From the NCBI GenBank assembly GCA_019054805.1, contig JAHQIY010000008.1, positions 3,395,501-3,459,500 on the forward strand: a DNA stretch of 64,000 bases. The letters run 5' to 3'. Source of the stretch: Brachionus manjavacas. Lineage: Eukaryota > Rotifera > Eurotatoria > Ploima > Brachionidae. The notes under the pieces are model-generated. The model did no database searches. It was not told the DNA's origin and worked only from the letters and a program-made list of their open reading frames with translations. Below are positions 23,874-36,829 of the stretch, one piece after another. The position numbers were made by a program, and so were the translations under genes. Position 1 is the stretch's first letter; each line of letters starts with the position of its first letter.

Positions 23874-24068
23874 ATTTGGACTGGGCAGCGAGTCTAGCGA
23901 GTGGGGTTGGAAGAGCTTTTTTTTCTTGGGCTCGCATTTTGGCGGACTGGGCGCCCGCTCCTGGCATGGCTTCCGCACCGAGTTCAGGTAGTTGAAAAAC
24001 AGCAGCGAATTTAGAGTTGTGATTGACATTATTGATTGATTGCTTAATTGTACAAAATTCTTATTCAA
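23874..24068 (-). CDS. Candidate upstream exon ending in a GTAAGT donor
   Basis: An open minus-strand segment with GC-rich, coding-like composition. From a possible start at 24029 it reads MSITTLNSLLFFNYLNSVRK and ends ...SLDSLPSPN, directly followed by the consensus donor GTAAGT at 23873. The phase at the donor is 0. An acceptor-like TTAAAG seven bases before the homeobox ATG is also in phase 0, so this could be a first exon of the homeobox gene with a 600-bp intron. Against that, a TATA-like box lies within the supposed intron. It may instead belong to another, unlocated gene. Confidence 0.4.
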
Positions 24069-26910
24069 AATGTTACAATTCTTAGGTGTTAATTTTTTGT
24101 TGCAATATTTTTTTTTTAAGTTGAGTTGTAATAAATTTAGATGGGTACAGTTGAGAGATTAATTTGGGAGCTAATTGGGGGATTTGGGCCCTAGATCAGT
24201 GTATTCAATTTGTTGAATTAAAATTGATTTTTTACATTTGGCAAATGCTTAATCTTGGTTGCAAAATTTTGTAGATTAAGTGGCCACTTTTTGCTAAGAA
24301 GCGAAAATTTCTCAATAATTGAGCTAATGTCCTAAAAAATCGAGTTAAGTCGACTACTTAAAATGGTTAATCAGAATACTAATGCACAAAGTTGTATATG
24401 AGATTAATAAAATCAAAAAATTTAAAGTATTATTTCATATCTATTTGGATTTTCAAAGATCAATTTTCAAGTCCGGCTCAGATCATTTAAAAAATTCTGT
24501 AGTCGTTTTTGTGGACTTTGAATTGACAAAAAAATGATGTTAAAAGGTTTAGAAATTTTTAACTTATTTATGTTTATCTTGAAGTTTTTAAAAATTTAGG
24601 GTTATGGATTTTTTGTAAATATTTCTTCGTCATATGATTATTTAAAATTATTTTTCCCATTTCAAAATAAGATTTATTGAAATCGTGTGACATTTTGATT
24701 TGTTAAATTTGTTAAATATTTTTCACATAAAACCTTCCAATTTTTTTTGAAAATATTTAATTATTATTATTTGAATAATTTTTACAGACCTTAAATTGAT
24801 AATACAGAATTTTTAACTTATTAGCAAAAACATTGCGAAATATTATACATCTTTTAAATATTTATGAAAATCTAATTATTGAAATATTAAACAAAAGTTA
24901 AGATTTTAATAGATTGTTTTCTCAATATTTTGGCAAAGTAAAATTTTTGTTCAATTTTAAATTTTTGCACTAAAAATTCGAATGCCTAATTTAATTGCAT
25001 TGCATATTTGCAATTATTTTAAATTGAATTTTGAAAGATTTAAAATTTAAAATCTGTTTAAATATACAATTCAATTAAATTGCGCATTTAAAATTTTTTG
25101 TTTATAGTTTTTTTACCAAAATTTTATTTTATATATTCAAAAATGGAAAACTATATAATTATCAAGGGTGTTTTAAGTAATGAATGAATACCTTTATTTG
25201 ACAAGAAATTTTTCTTGAATAAAAATTCCATTTATTTTATTAAATAAATATTTTGCTGGAAATAATTTATTTTTCATCCTTTTAGTTATCTTTACAATTG
25301 AAATTAGCTGATACCAGTTAAAAAAAATAATACAATTCTTTCCGAAATTTTAAACACTAAGAATATTTTTTTTTAAAAATCGGTTCTTTCTTTAGGTAAA
25401 AAATTAAGGAGTTTAAAAAATATTCGTTAATGTAAATTTTTTTTATAAATCAATTATATCAATCAGGAGATTCAACTTAATGGAGATGCATGGTATTGAT
25501 TCTAGTTGGGACAGTCTTGGTATGGTTTTATTGAACTTTCAGATCAATTTGACTTCTATCACCTTTAAAAATTCTAATTTTTCTAAAAATCTTTGATTGA
25601 TTGTCTTGGCTCATTACTTATTTCGAAATTCAATGAGTCAAGAGCCACTACATGAAATCTCAATCAGAGGAAGCTTAAAAAAGCTTTGAAAAGTAAAAAT
25701 ACAAGATTAATTTTTTTTCTAAATATGTCCACTCATTAAGCAAATCAAGCTTAATTTGTGCCTTGGTGCCATTTTTTATTCAACAATCCGTTTATTAAAG
25801 ATGTTAATTCGATTTTTTTTTAAAAGTTTAAATTCGAAAAAAATTTCAAATACATTAATTTTTGAATAAAAATTCGTAATTCTAAAAAGCAACAAAAAAA
25901 ACTTATAATTATGATTTTTTAAGAATTAAAAAGTTGTACGTAAAGACGACTTCTCTGTTCATTTTTAATTTAACCAGCGATTCTAATAGAAAATTCTTAA
26001 GAATTCTTTAGAATTTTTTTTTCTCTGAAAGATTTAAGGTACATAGATTTAAAAAAACTTCGGACTTTCATAAAAAACCTGGAATAAAAAAATTATAGAT
26101 AAAAAAAAATCAGAGACTGATTTTTTATTAAAATGCCTTTTTTTAATTTAAGAAAATTCTTAAATCTTTTTTAAATCTTTTTGAAAATTTAACTATGAAA
26201 AATAAAAAAAACTGTTTCAAAATTGATATATTGAAAGATTGCTTCGAAATTAAGCTCGAATTTTAGCTTCAATATTTTGATAATTTGATTTTTCTTACAC
26301 AATTACAAAAATTAAATTCTTTTTCATTAATTTAAATTGACAAAATTGAATTTTAGAATTTTGTTCATGAAACAACATGAAACAAAGTATGTTTAATTTA
26401 ATTAACAGAAAAAAAAACATTTTAATTAACAGGGATATTATTACTGATTAACTAAAATATCAATATTTTGAAATTTATTTTTTTCAATTTATTTAATTTA
26501 AATTTTAAATTATTTCATCGCCACATCGCCACAATTTAGAATAAAGTGATTATAATTGTAAAAATTTTATTTTTAAATTTTAAATGGATATACAATTTTA
26601 TTAAAAATAATCAATTTATTTGAAATTATTTCTTAAAATTTTTACTTTAAACTTGACTGTCAAATGAAATATTGTTTGTTTCACTTTTTAAAAGTGACAA
26701 GACAATCTAGGGCAAAATTTATATTAATTTTATTTTTTTCATTGAAAATTCTCAATGCTTTTTAAAATATTATATAATTATTAATTAATTAAAAATAAAA
26801 TTTTGTCTTTTTGAAAATAAAAAATTTAAAATCTTTTTGTGAATAATACAATAAATTCGAATTAGCTTCTATTTCGGGTCAAGTCAAATTTGTTTTGGTC
26901 ATATGTTTAC
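24069..26910. other. AT-rich intergenic DNA
   Basis: No gene, RNA or clear repeat could be supported. It could hold distal control elements of the homeobox gene, but nothing specific is visible. Confidence 0.6.
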
Positions 26911-28671
26911 TTAATCTGTGATCAGTCAAATCATGCTGGCTTGGTGAACACCGATTTTTTTTTTCATATTAAGGAAAATTCGTGATCAAAAAAAATCTTT
27001 GTGATCTATTAAATTTAATATCTCTTTGAAATTTGAAAAAAAATAAAACCTAATAGCTGATCAGCTTTTTCTTAGACATTATTTAATTATAATTTATAAA
27101 TTTTAGAATTTATTTTTCTAGATATTCCTCAAATTCAGTATCTGAGTCAGTACCAGAAGATGTAGGATTACTTTGTTAACTTTTAATTTTTGCAATAGTA
27201 GTGTCATCATCATCACTAAGTGAATTGATTTTATCAAAATCATTGATATCTTATAAAATTCATCCTGATCACCTTCAGATCCTCGGTCTGACCCCAAGCT
27301 TTTTGTTTAAAATATACATACGCTTCATATTTATCAAAGAAATTTTTTAATAATTTTATACTATGGTTGAAAAAAAAAATAAAAACCGACAATATTAAAA
27401 ATAATTCTTAATTTAAAGCTCAAAGTAAAAAAAGAACAAGATAAGATAAGTAGGAGTAGTTTTTTTTTATAGTTTATTTAATAAATTTAATAATTTTTTT
27501 TTTTTTAAATGGCTTTGAGTAATTAAACTCCTTTCACCATTGTTAGAAGAATTTTTAAATAGTGTTAGAGTTTAAATAATTTCAGAAAGAACAAATTACA
27601 AATACATTTTAGAAAAGTTACAAGCTTTGAACTATCCACTGCTGCAAATACTTTGAGACAATTGACAAGGGAGTTCTAAAGTCAGGTATTCTTGAGCTTT
27701 CAACAAAGACATCAGTAGTAGTAGTAGAAGTAGTATTTATTACTGCAACACTTAACATGTAGAGCCCATCACCGCCGATCGGTCGTATAGAGCTGTAGCA
27801 GCCGATTTCATTACACTTGTCTAAAGCAATTTTAAAATTAGCAGTTGACTTAGATTTCACCGCATTTTCTGGCAACTTATTACCTTGCGGAACTACTCTG
27901 TTTGAGAAAAAAATAAGTGTCTGGCACTAACTGCTGCTGCAAAATCGTTTCTAATTTGAGCTGGGAAACTCTCTCTCTGAACTCTGATAATATTTCCTTT
28001 TAACGCCCTGGCAGGATCCTTGTTTTCTGTTCTATTTTCCAGATTCTTGACCAAGCCTACCTTTTCTATTCCATTCACTAATTTGTACATTTCAATCAAT
28101 TTCCCTCTCATTCTTCATTCACTCTGCTCTGTCAGTCCTAATTTCGTCAACCTCATTTCATACGACATGTTTCTTAGAGACAAAGGTATTTTTGTTGCCC
28201 TCTCTCGCACCTTTTCTAACGCATTCACATCCCTTGGATTCCAAACCTGCACTGCATAGACTTGGTGGGGTCTCACCATGAATAAATACAATCTTACCCA
28301 CAACCTTTCCTCTCTACTTGTAAACGTTCGCTCTAGCATTCCAAGTACCCTACTCGCTTTCGCACAAACACTTTTCACTTGGTGGGTCCACTTTAAATTT
28401 GATGAGACCATCACTCCAAGGTCTCTTTCACAATCTGTCTGCCGAAATGCATTACTTTACATTTATCAGCACACAGTCTCATACGCCAAACCACTATCCA
28501 TTGACATACTGCATCTTTCTGTAACATCGCTCTCTCATAAACTCTATTAATTATGCCGAGTATTTTTGACTCATCTACATGCAATTCCAATAAGTTTCAT
28601 AAAATTTTTTAAAATGATAATTCTTTTATTTTTGTGATCAAATTTTGATCATTTGACTGATCACAGATTAA
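26911..28671. mobile_element. DNA-transposon-like unit with perfect 21-bp inverted ends
   Basis: TTAATCTGTGATCAGTCAAA plus one more T at 26911-26931 is repeated exactly in inverted orientation at 28651-28671. GTGATCA-type motifs recur just inside both ends. On the minus strand around 27120-27330 there are broken coding traces with an acidic segment (SGTDSDTEFEEYLEK) that may be the remains of the element's own protein. A LINE fragment (27600-28560) lies inside, probably nested. The superfamily is unknown. Confidence 0.65.
27600..28560 (-). mobile_element. Decayed LINE reverse-transcriptase 3' portion
   Basis: Reading the minus strand downward, successive frames give LCADKCKVMHFGR, then MVSSNLKWTHQVKSVCAKA, RPHQVYAVQVWNPR, LEKVRERATK, MRGKLIEMYKLVNGIEKV and SFPAQIRNDFAAAVSARHLF. 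These are the ordered C-terminal blocks of a jockey/CR1-like RT. At least two frameshifts and a stop separate them, so the copy is dead. It is a different lineage from the LINE at 45.9 kb. Confidence 0.85.
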
Positions 28672-28736
28672 TTGAACCTATGATCACAAATTATGCATCA
28701 TTTCCTTTATTTTTAAAAAATCAAATTTTTTAGATG

Positions 28737-28790
28737 CCATTTTTTTTTTATTTATTTAAAAATATAATTCGGCAAAGCCTTGGCCGGTTG
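28737..28790 (-). repeat. LINE-like 3' tail, hairpin plus AAATAAATA run
   Basis: On the minus strand CGGCCAAGGCTTTGCCG folds into a stem and is followed by an AT stretch and AAATAAATAAAAAAA. It looks like the 3' end of a retroelement with the rest missing. Confidence 0.4.
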
Positions 28791-28799
28791 GAATGGAAA

Positions 28800-29970
28800 C
28801 TTAGTCCTTCCTTTCAGCCACATGAAAATTTTTTTTAATTAAAACTAATTTTAACCAAAATGTTAAATTAGGTTAAAGTTAAATTTTAAATTTTTCAGTG
28901 AATTTGTTAAAAAAAATAATAACGACTTAAATGAATAAACATAAAGTTTTTGAGAATCTCATTATGAAAAAATTTAAGTAAAAAAAAAATAATAAAAATT
29001 TTTGGATACAAAATTGTCTTGTTAAAATTAGAATAAAATTTGGTTTATTGATTTGAAACTGGGGCTATTTTAAGGAATATTTTAAATGACACTACAGAAA
29101 CTAACCCTGCTTTGATTAAAGAATAAGAATACTTAATAATATGATAAATATACATTTTTTATTTTACTTTATTTTCTAATTTTCTTTACTAAGATCCAAT
29201 TTACTATGATTATCCAAAATATTATATTTCTGATATCTATACTAAATTTGCTAATCATATCTTTTTACATAAATTTAAAAAAAGGACTTGCACTCAGATA
29301 CCACAAATTTCAGAAAAATGTTAACTGTTCCCGAAAACTCAAATTTTAATAAATTATTTATTAAAAGGCTGAATTTTTTTATTAATTAAAATATATTTTA
29401 AATATCATCACATTTGATTTTGAACTTAGTCACCAAAATATATTATTAAAATGATTTAAATTTCTTTTTAAAATTTTCTTTTAACTATGAATCGAATATT
29501 TGTTTATCCATTATTTCAATAGACCTCGCATTTAGGTTAATCATTGTAAAAAGTTCAGCTTTTTAAAAAGTTTTCATTTTAAAAGCCAAGATCAAAATTT
29601 TAAAAGAGAAATGAAATGTTGTCACTTCATTTCGACTCATTAAGCCTTTGAAAAAACTAAGCTTCGAAAATTAACATAAAAAAATTAAATTAAACCACAT
29701 TCAAAATACAGAGTAAATATTTATTGAACAAAAAGTCTTTGTTAAAAACACTCACCGAATAAGCCGTGAGTAATTCCTCATTTTTTATTATCATTTTATT
29801 CAAAATAAATGCTAAATTATAAATTTTAATTGCTTGGCTCAAATTGATTCAATTCTAACTCGGCCGTATCGATGCATTCTATTAGATTCAAAATTATAAT
29901 AAATTTTAACCCTGCACGTTTTCTAGCTAAAATAATCTAGTTTTCGAAAATATACAAAATTTAGATCTTA
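28800..29970. other. AT-rich intergenic DNA
   Basis: No supported feature. It contains the upstream region of the small gene starting at 29983. Confidence 0.6.
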
Positions 29971-29982
29971 AATTAGAAAAAA

Positions 29983-30513
29983 ATGGCCTCTATGACTGAA
30001 GGTAAATCTCCTGCGCCAAAAAGATGCAACGCAAGTAATCAGTACCAATTTAATCCAAGTATCTTTACTTTAATTCTTATTTTTAAGTTATCAATGAAAA
30101 CGATAAAAAATATGTGCGTGTAATGCTAACTGCGCCTGGCTTGAGAGTCAAGCGTCAGTTCAACTTGTCAATGGCTCCAAAAAATTGCAAAATACTGGCT
30201 CTCGAGTATAGAAAAAAGTAAAATTTTTAAAAATAAAAAATTTTCTCACAATTATTTTTATCTTTATTTTTATTTAATTTTCAAGTTCAGTTTATATAAA
30301 ATTTGTCATCAATGAAGGTCTTTCAAACGAGTCAGTTTATGTGTATGAAAATGATGAGGACACATTTTTCAATGGGCCTATACAAACTGATAAAAGCTAT
30401 TTAAAAGTAACATTTAAATAAAAAAAATTCAAAATTTTAATTAAAACAAAAAAAAGTATGTCGAAAACGGAATTGATATTTATGCCAAAAAGGTATCAGA
30501 TTGGAGCCCATAG
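29983..30513 (+). CDS. Small four-exon gene of unknown function
   Basis: Exons 29983-30058, 30088-30217, 30286-30406 and 30457-30513 join in phase through introns of 29, 68 and 50 bp to give 127 residues. If the last intron is retained the protein ends four codons later at 30421. It begins MASMTEGKSPAPKRC. The rest is beta-strand-like, with alternating hydrophobic residues (VRVMLTAPGLRVKRQFNL, SVYIKFVINEGL) and the end KKVSDWSP. There is no signal peptide or membrane segment. I do not recognise a family. The first intron, at 29 bp, would be unusually short. The gene ends about 230 bp from the end of the convergent aerolysin-like gene, so the two may share control, but that is only a positional hint. 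Confidence 0.6.
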
Positions 30514-30740
30514 ATTTTAAGCCGCAGAATTTTCAAATTAAGAATTACAGAATGAGTTATTTGTAAATTAGAAATTAACTTTCCAGTGACAATAGAAACA
30601 CATTTTTTAAGGTTTTTTCTTGATTTATTAAATAAAATTTTTAAACAAAATTCATAAGTTATTTAAATTAGTCGAAAAAATTTGAACACACTAAGAGTAA
30701 TATTGATGACTGACTAATTCGGTTATGGGTTTATACAGAT

Positions 30741-32607
30741 TTACTTTTTAATTGGATATTGATGAAGTTCGATTCTTTGATCGATACCGAAGCGAGCTTT
30801 GCACTCGCCTCTTGTCAAAAAATAAATACCCTTTTCGTCGCGACGAAAGCCTTTACTTTCGGTAAAAACTTGGTTCAAGTCACCTAGATCTAGAGTTACA
30901 TAGGTGTGATTATCTTTTTGCAAATAGACCAAAATTTTTCCCGAAAAATACGTCTTTACCTCAAATTTGCTTACAAACTGATTTTCATTTACGACTAACT
31001 CAGCTGTTGTTTTGGTCATACCTTGAACCTTTAAAAATAGGAATTAAATAAATTTAATAATAAATAAATGAACACAATTAGTGGGATGATTTCTTGTCTT
31101 TATTTAAATTTTAGTAAAATTTAATATGATAAAAAATTTAAAAATTTTAATATTAATAATATTATTAATATTAAAAGTCTATTTAATATTTAGGCCTATT
31201 TAAGTGTCTGTACTCTTTTATATCATAAATTAACAATAGTTTAATATTTATTTAAATAAGAAAGAAAAAAATACAATTAATTTTTATTAAATGATGTCAA
31301 CTTCATATATATAAATTAACTCTAACCCTAACTATTATATATCATGTTATAGCAAAATTCAAAGCATAAAATACGAGTCTTAATGTAAACATTTCCAATT
31401 TACCAAGTTTTTAGCATTTTTCAAAATATGATTAAAAATTCTGATTCTCAGTTTTTTACGGCCCAAAAATTAAATGTTAAAGTCTGAAACATTGGTAAAT
31501 TTGGAATCTCGATATCTTCTAAATATCGAAAAAAATAGAAAAATTGTTTTTGCAAAAAAAAACCTTCTTTTAAATTTGTTAAAATAAAAAAATTGAAAAA
31601 AGTCTTTGCATCATCCTGAGGGATTTTTAATTTTTTTTATTCTGTGATATGTAAAATGACAAAAGCCTATGTTTTATTGATGCTATAAAAACGGTTAAAA
31701 ATTTTAAAACCTCAGGATAATAAAATTTCAAAGTTCTTAAGTAAATTATTAACAACCCTTTAAAAAATTAAATTTTTAAATTACTTTAACATTGCTTTCA
31801 ATTGACCAACTCATTTCTTCTTGAATACTTTTTGACAGACCTTTTTCGATTGAATATTCATGCCTGAAACCAGCACCAGCTTCGGCAACTACACCTGGGA
31901 GTTGAATTTCGAGCGAAACATCACCGCTGCGCTCGGATACGTAGCCTTCCGAAATTTGAATCTCACAAGTAGAAGTAGTCTTGCGTTCAGTTCTCAACAA
32001 GTATTCCTGGTCATGATTGGTATCGTTGACAAATTGTGAACTGAATAGAATGGCTGATTTCGGTGCCTTTGGTACCATGTCATTTTGATATTTTGTATCA
32101 CAGTGCCGAACTCTAGTTTAAAAAAATTATTCAAAACAAAAATAACTTTTATAAAATTTTTAAAACCTTAGTTTTTTATAATCTATTAGCTTAGTCAGAT
32201 CTGACCAACTGTTGCCTTTACACACATTTCTGTAGTCTTTATCTCTTGATTTAAACAAATTTTTGGCATATTCTTCGACTATTTCGTCAATATAGACAAT
32301 ACTCATCCCCGACGACTTTTTCTAGATGAAATAAAAATTTCCTATTTATCTTTTTACTCTAAAATATAAACTAAATTCTACAGTTTCAATTAAAAAAAAA
32401 CTAAAACAAAAGATAAAATAAAAATAACTAGATCTACTAATAGCTAAAATACAAACTTAAAAACGAAATGGAACTAACTTCAACATTGATCGACTTTTCC
32501 GAAGAACTGTCATTAATCATTGAACTTGAAATCAGCTTGTTTAAAATGCTATCTTGGCTATCATTATTATTAAAACCAGTTATATTTTTAAGTGTTGTCA
32601 ATGACAT
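30741..32607 (-). CDS. Aerolysin/ETX-MTX2-like beta-pore-forming protein
   Basis: Four exons on the minus strand, 32479-32607, 32167-32321, 31785-32112 and 30741-31028, join in phase to give 299 residues. The C-terminal two thirds (about residues 107-265) has the look of an aerolysin-fold module: long alternating Ser/Thr/Val strands (LRTERKTTSTCEIQI, KTTAELVVNENQFVSKFEV) flanking a Gly/Ala-rich amphipathic stretch near 149-182 that would match the membrane-inserting loop. Such proteins form ring-shaped oligomers with a beta-barrel. Animal members serve in defence, digestion or vesicle traffic. No signal peptide is seen, which fits cytosolic or unconventional release. The N-terminal 95 residues match no lectin domain I know. 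The family call rests on pattern, not on a catalytic motif. Confidence 0.65.
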
Positions 32608-34360
32608 TATTTTTTAAATGAATTAAAAATTTAAACAAAATTTTAAATTTATCTAAAAAAAAAAATTATATTTTTTATTTAAAGTATATTTGAATGTTTC
32701 TAGTGCTACAGTATTTTTATTGACAGGTGACAAGTTATTCAATCAAGACCTAGTCGAATTCTGAGAATTTAATTTGGGCTGATTGTGAATTGAATTAGGA
32801 CATTACAGTTGGTTATCAATGTCTGAAAGGCTCAAAATTCGGTCATCAACAATAGGCTCATGAATATTCACTAATTACTATTCTTTTCAATTCCAGACCA
32901 GAATATTCTAAATTTTAATTTGTTCTAGATTCTTGATAATATGTTTTAAAATTAAAAACTGCATGAAAATAATCAAATAATGTTCCAGACTTTTAATGAG
33001 ATAAATGAGAAAATAAAAGAATTTTATTACTAAAGGATAATTTTTTTACTTTTATTTTAATCGGATTAAGCCGAGAAAAAAAACGAAAAAAAATGTTTGC
33101 GTCAAGTCACGCTTTTATAGGAACAAGACCCCTACCTGCTTGTTTTTTCTAGGCTACGGAAAACCTATGAACAAAAATTCCAAGGTTTTAATTATTTCTA
33201 AATACCCAAACAATACTTCTCTAAACCATTCAAAATATTAATTAAAAAATAACTTTATCGTTCGGAATTTATTTTACTTTCAATTAAGAACGACTCGGTT
33301 AATCCGTTTTCTTTTAATCAGCCACCGTAAAGCAGCCAAAAACAACAATACCTTGAAAGTTTTCCCCAGATAGTTCTGAGTGTTTATTTTTATTCGATCA
33401 ATCGGAATAATCTGTCAGGCCTAATCCCTGGATGATCAGTCATTGAATTTTGTCATTCTCTAAAATCATAAATTCAGTTCACTTAACATTAAAAAAATGA
33501 TGATAAAAAATATTCGAAGATAAAAATAATTGAACTTTTAACAGCTCAAATGTTGTGTTGAAAAATGTATTGACAAAAAATAAAATGATTTCTAACAGAA
33601 TAAAAACTAATGCTATTTTTTTTCAAAAGTATTAATTGCATTTTAAATGTCAACCTGTTTCATTAAAAAATAAAAATCTCATTTTTAAAGTACCATTTCT
33701 TTATTTTATGCTTTATGAGTTCGATCATTAATGATTATTTTTTCAAGAAAAATTTAATCGAATTAGAAAAAATAACATTTCTTTTAACGAGATTTTTGTT
33801 ATTTTGGCTTTTCGTTGCTGGCCAAATAGTCTAATTTTGGTCTTAATTGAATTTTGAAGGCTATTAGAACGGCTATTGACACAAATTCGATTTTAAAAAT
33901 TTGATCTTTTCGTGAAAAACCACTCGAAAATAAATGTCTTCTTAACTATCTTGAAGCAATTTAGAAAAAAATTTATATAAACTGGCCAAATTTTGGTTGA
34001 CCTGTATTTTTAGTTGAAAATATTTGCTTTCGGATTCCATGCAAAATGCGGAAAATAAACCTCTAGTCCTTTTATAGTCAAAATATTTTCAAATAAACAT
34101 TTGTTTGAAACAATTTCCGTCTCAATCAGCATACCGCTTTGGTATTACAAATTGAGAATTTTGTTTGAAATAGGAATATTTGAATAGGAAAAAAATTCGA
34201 ATGAAATTTAATGACCAGCTTCTTTTTGTTTCTATTCAAAATTTAAATTTGAAGCTACCTGCCGACGAAATTCAATATTTATAGTTGATTGAATTTTTAA
34301 ATTTAAAATTACTTTAATCCTTAACAAATTTATTTATTCTATTAAAAATGAATAATTGAT
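32608..34360. other. Intergenic DNA with a possible short foldback
   Basis: No gene is seen. TCGGATTAAGCCGAG near 33061-33076 has a close inverted partner (ACTCGGTTAATCCGT) near 33288-33303, so a MITE of about 240 bp may lie there, but the arms are short. Confidence 0.45.
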
Positions 34361-34632
34361 AAAAATTATGGGACTGGTCAAAACGACGAACCCCTGCCAA
34401 ATTTACCTGAAAAATACAATTTGGATCTTTAAGTTAACTTTAAAAGTTATCAAGTAAATTAATGTGAACGCTTTTTGAAAAAAATTAAAAAGTTATAACA
34501 AATTTTGTTCTTTTTTAATATTAAAAATTTTAAATTTCGGCAGAAAGATAAAAATAATTGACCTGCCATAGAATCCTCTAGATTGTGCAGTCAATACGGA
34601 AATGAAGCTTTTTCACCAGTCCCAAAATTTTT
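34361..34632. repeat. Short MITE with ~23-bp inverted ends
   Basis: ATTATGGGACTGGTCAAAA at the left end is mirrored by TTTTTCACCAGTCCCAAAAT at the right end with two mismatches. The 225 bp between are AT-rich and non-coding. No transposase and no certain target duplication were seen. Confidence 0.65.
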
Positions 34633-36829
34633 AATTTATTTTGCTAACTCTTTCCTCCTGTGAGGCAATATAAATTTCAATTTCTAATTTTCACCTATAT
34701 TCATTATTTTAACTGTTTTTTTAATCGCTTATTCATTTGGATTACAGTACTTACAGTAGGAGGTGAATAGTTTTTAAAAATTAAAAAAAAAAAAATTAAT
34801 TATATTCCTTATTTAAAAAATAAATTAATAAAACCAATATTAATAATAATTTTTAATAAAATTAATAATAAATATTTTTTTTATTTTAAAGATGATGACA
34901 AAAAAATTGAACTGGTTCAATCTTTTCGAGCTTTAGACAACCAGCTTGTAAAGTGTCCTCTTTTTATTTACCATTATATTTTAAAAATTAAAATTTACAC
35001 TGCTTACGTGATATTAAAACAAATAAAAAAAACTTCTCTCTAATTTAAATTAACCCGATTCTATAAAGCCCGTTTTTCATGGAATGAAAAATTAAATACC
35101 AAGAAAAGGAGACAGAAAAAATTTAAGCCATAAAATAAGCTTATTGTCAATCCACGTTTTTTTCCAAACAAAACCAACATCAATTTCAAAAAAATTTCCT
35201 AAATAATTAAAAACCTCATTTATTATTCAAATGTTGATAAACAAGCATTACTAATTTTGTTTAATTAGTTTTAAAAAGTGTTAGATAAGCAATGCCGGAA
35301 AATTTTTTAACAAACACAAAATTTTTAAATTTCCTTTAATCCACAGAGCACATTAATAAAAAAAGCTTCTCTTTTAAAATAATTAATCACTGCGCTGAGG
35401 AATTGGAATAATATCCAATTAATAATTCGATAAAGCTAAAACAAGAACGCTCATGATGGAATCAAAAATAAAAGATTGATTATTATGAAATTTGATGAAT
35501 ATTAATCACCAAAATATTTCCATTTAGATGAGAATTCTTCAACTTGTTTTATTATCAAACTTGATAAACATAAAATGTGTTAACTTTTAAAGAAAATTTT
35601 CTTACTAGTAAAGAATGAGTATAAATTTGTAATCTATGCTCCAAAGTGTTTGTTTAGGATAATTGAATTCATGCTGAATTTAAGTTTGTGCTTGTTAATT
35701 AAAAAAATATTTTCTGCTAAAATATTAAAGTATTAGAAAGAAGAAATGATAAAATCTAATCAAATAAATATTTTTTATCTTTGAACTGGTATGGCTACAA
35801 AGCATAAACGTCTAGAAGCAGGTTGAATTAAGAACCGATTAAAAATCAGTTTAGTTATTTTTTATCTATTCAAATAAGCTGTAATCTGAGTTTAATGTTT
35901 TCCACTTAAAAAATCAAGATTTCATTAATGCGTTTCAATCAAAAATTTGAACAAACAAATAGTTTAATGAGTCTCCTGTTTAAAGTTTGAAATCTTGATT
36001 TTGAGTGGCATCGAATTTCATTAAGATTTGGCTTTAAGACTGATCCAGTTCTATTGATTTAAATTTGTTTAACAAATTGATATTTACCATGCAAATCCGG
36101 GCTAGTTTCTTATTAAGGAAAGTTTATTTAGATTAGATTATATTTAAAAGTAGCTATAGAACGAAGTAGAACCTCGAGTCAAATACTTGAAAAATAAAGT
36201 ATTGGTAACATCAATAAAATGATTTGGAGAAAGTGTTTTTTTGATAAATTTTAGTGATAATAATATGATTAAGAAATAATAAAACAAAAGAAATAATTCA
36301 TAATTTTTATTGTATTTACTTTAAATTAAAGAATTTTCTATGAAAATATTTTAAAAAATTTATACAAATTAAATATTGGCTGAAATAACTTATTATATTA
36401 TTTTATGATAAAATAAAATTCCAAAATTAGATATTTATCTTAATCTTGAAATGTGCGTTCTAACTATTATGCATTTGAATGAAAACAATTAATCAGGTTG
36501 ACCTGCAACCATACTTGAAGCTAAAACATCAATTTAAATTAAATATGTTATTAGAAAGCTTTTTTTAATTATTTTAAAATTTTCAATCGATTTAACTTTC
36601 CAGAAGCTCTTTTATTCATGAGAATTTTTCTAGTTAATATAATTGCAGTAATTAGCTTTAAAATGTTTTGCAATTTAATTTTATTTTGTTTGATTTCATT
36701 TTCTAAAAAATAAATTATAAAATTAAAAATAGGATATTTAAAGTTTATTCAAACTTTTATTTTTTTAAAAAATCTGTAAGAAGATTAAGTATGATTGAAA
36801 TTTATTAAATTTATATAAATATTTTACAT
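34633..36829. other. AT-rich intergenic DNA
   Basis: No gene, RNA or repeat that I can support. Confidence 0.6.

Noticed and set aside
31317-31340. CTAACCCTAACTAT, telomere-like
   Set aside because: Only about two units, in a stretch of simple AT-rich sequence; likely chance.
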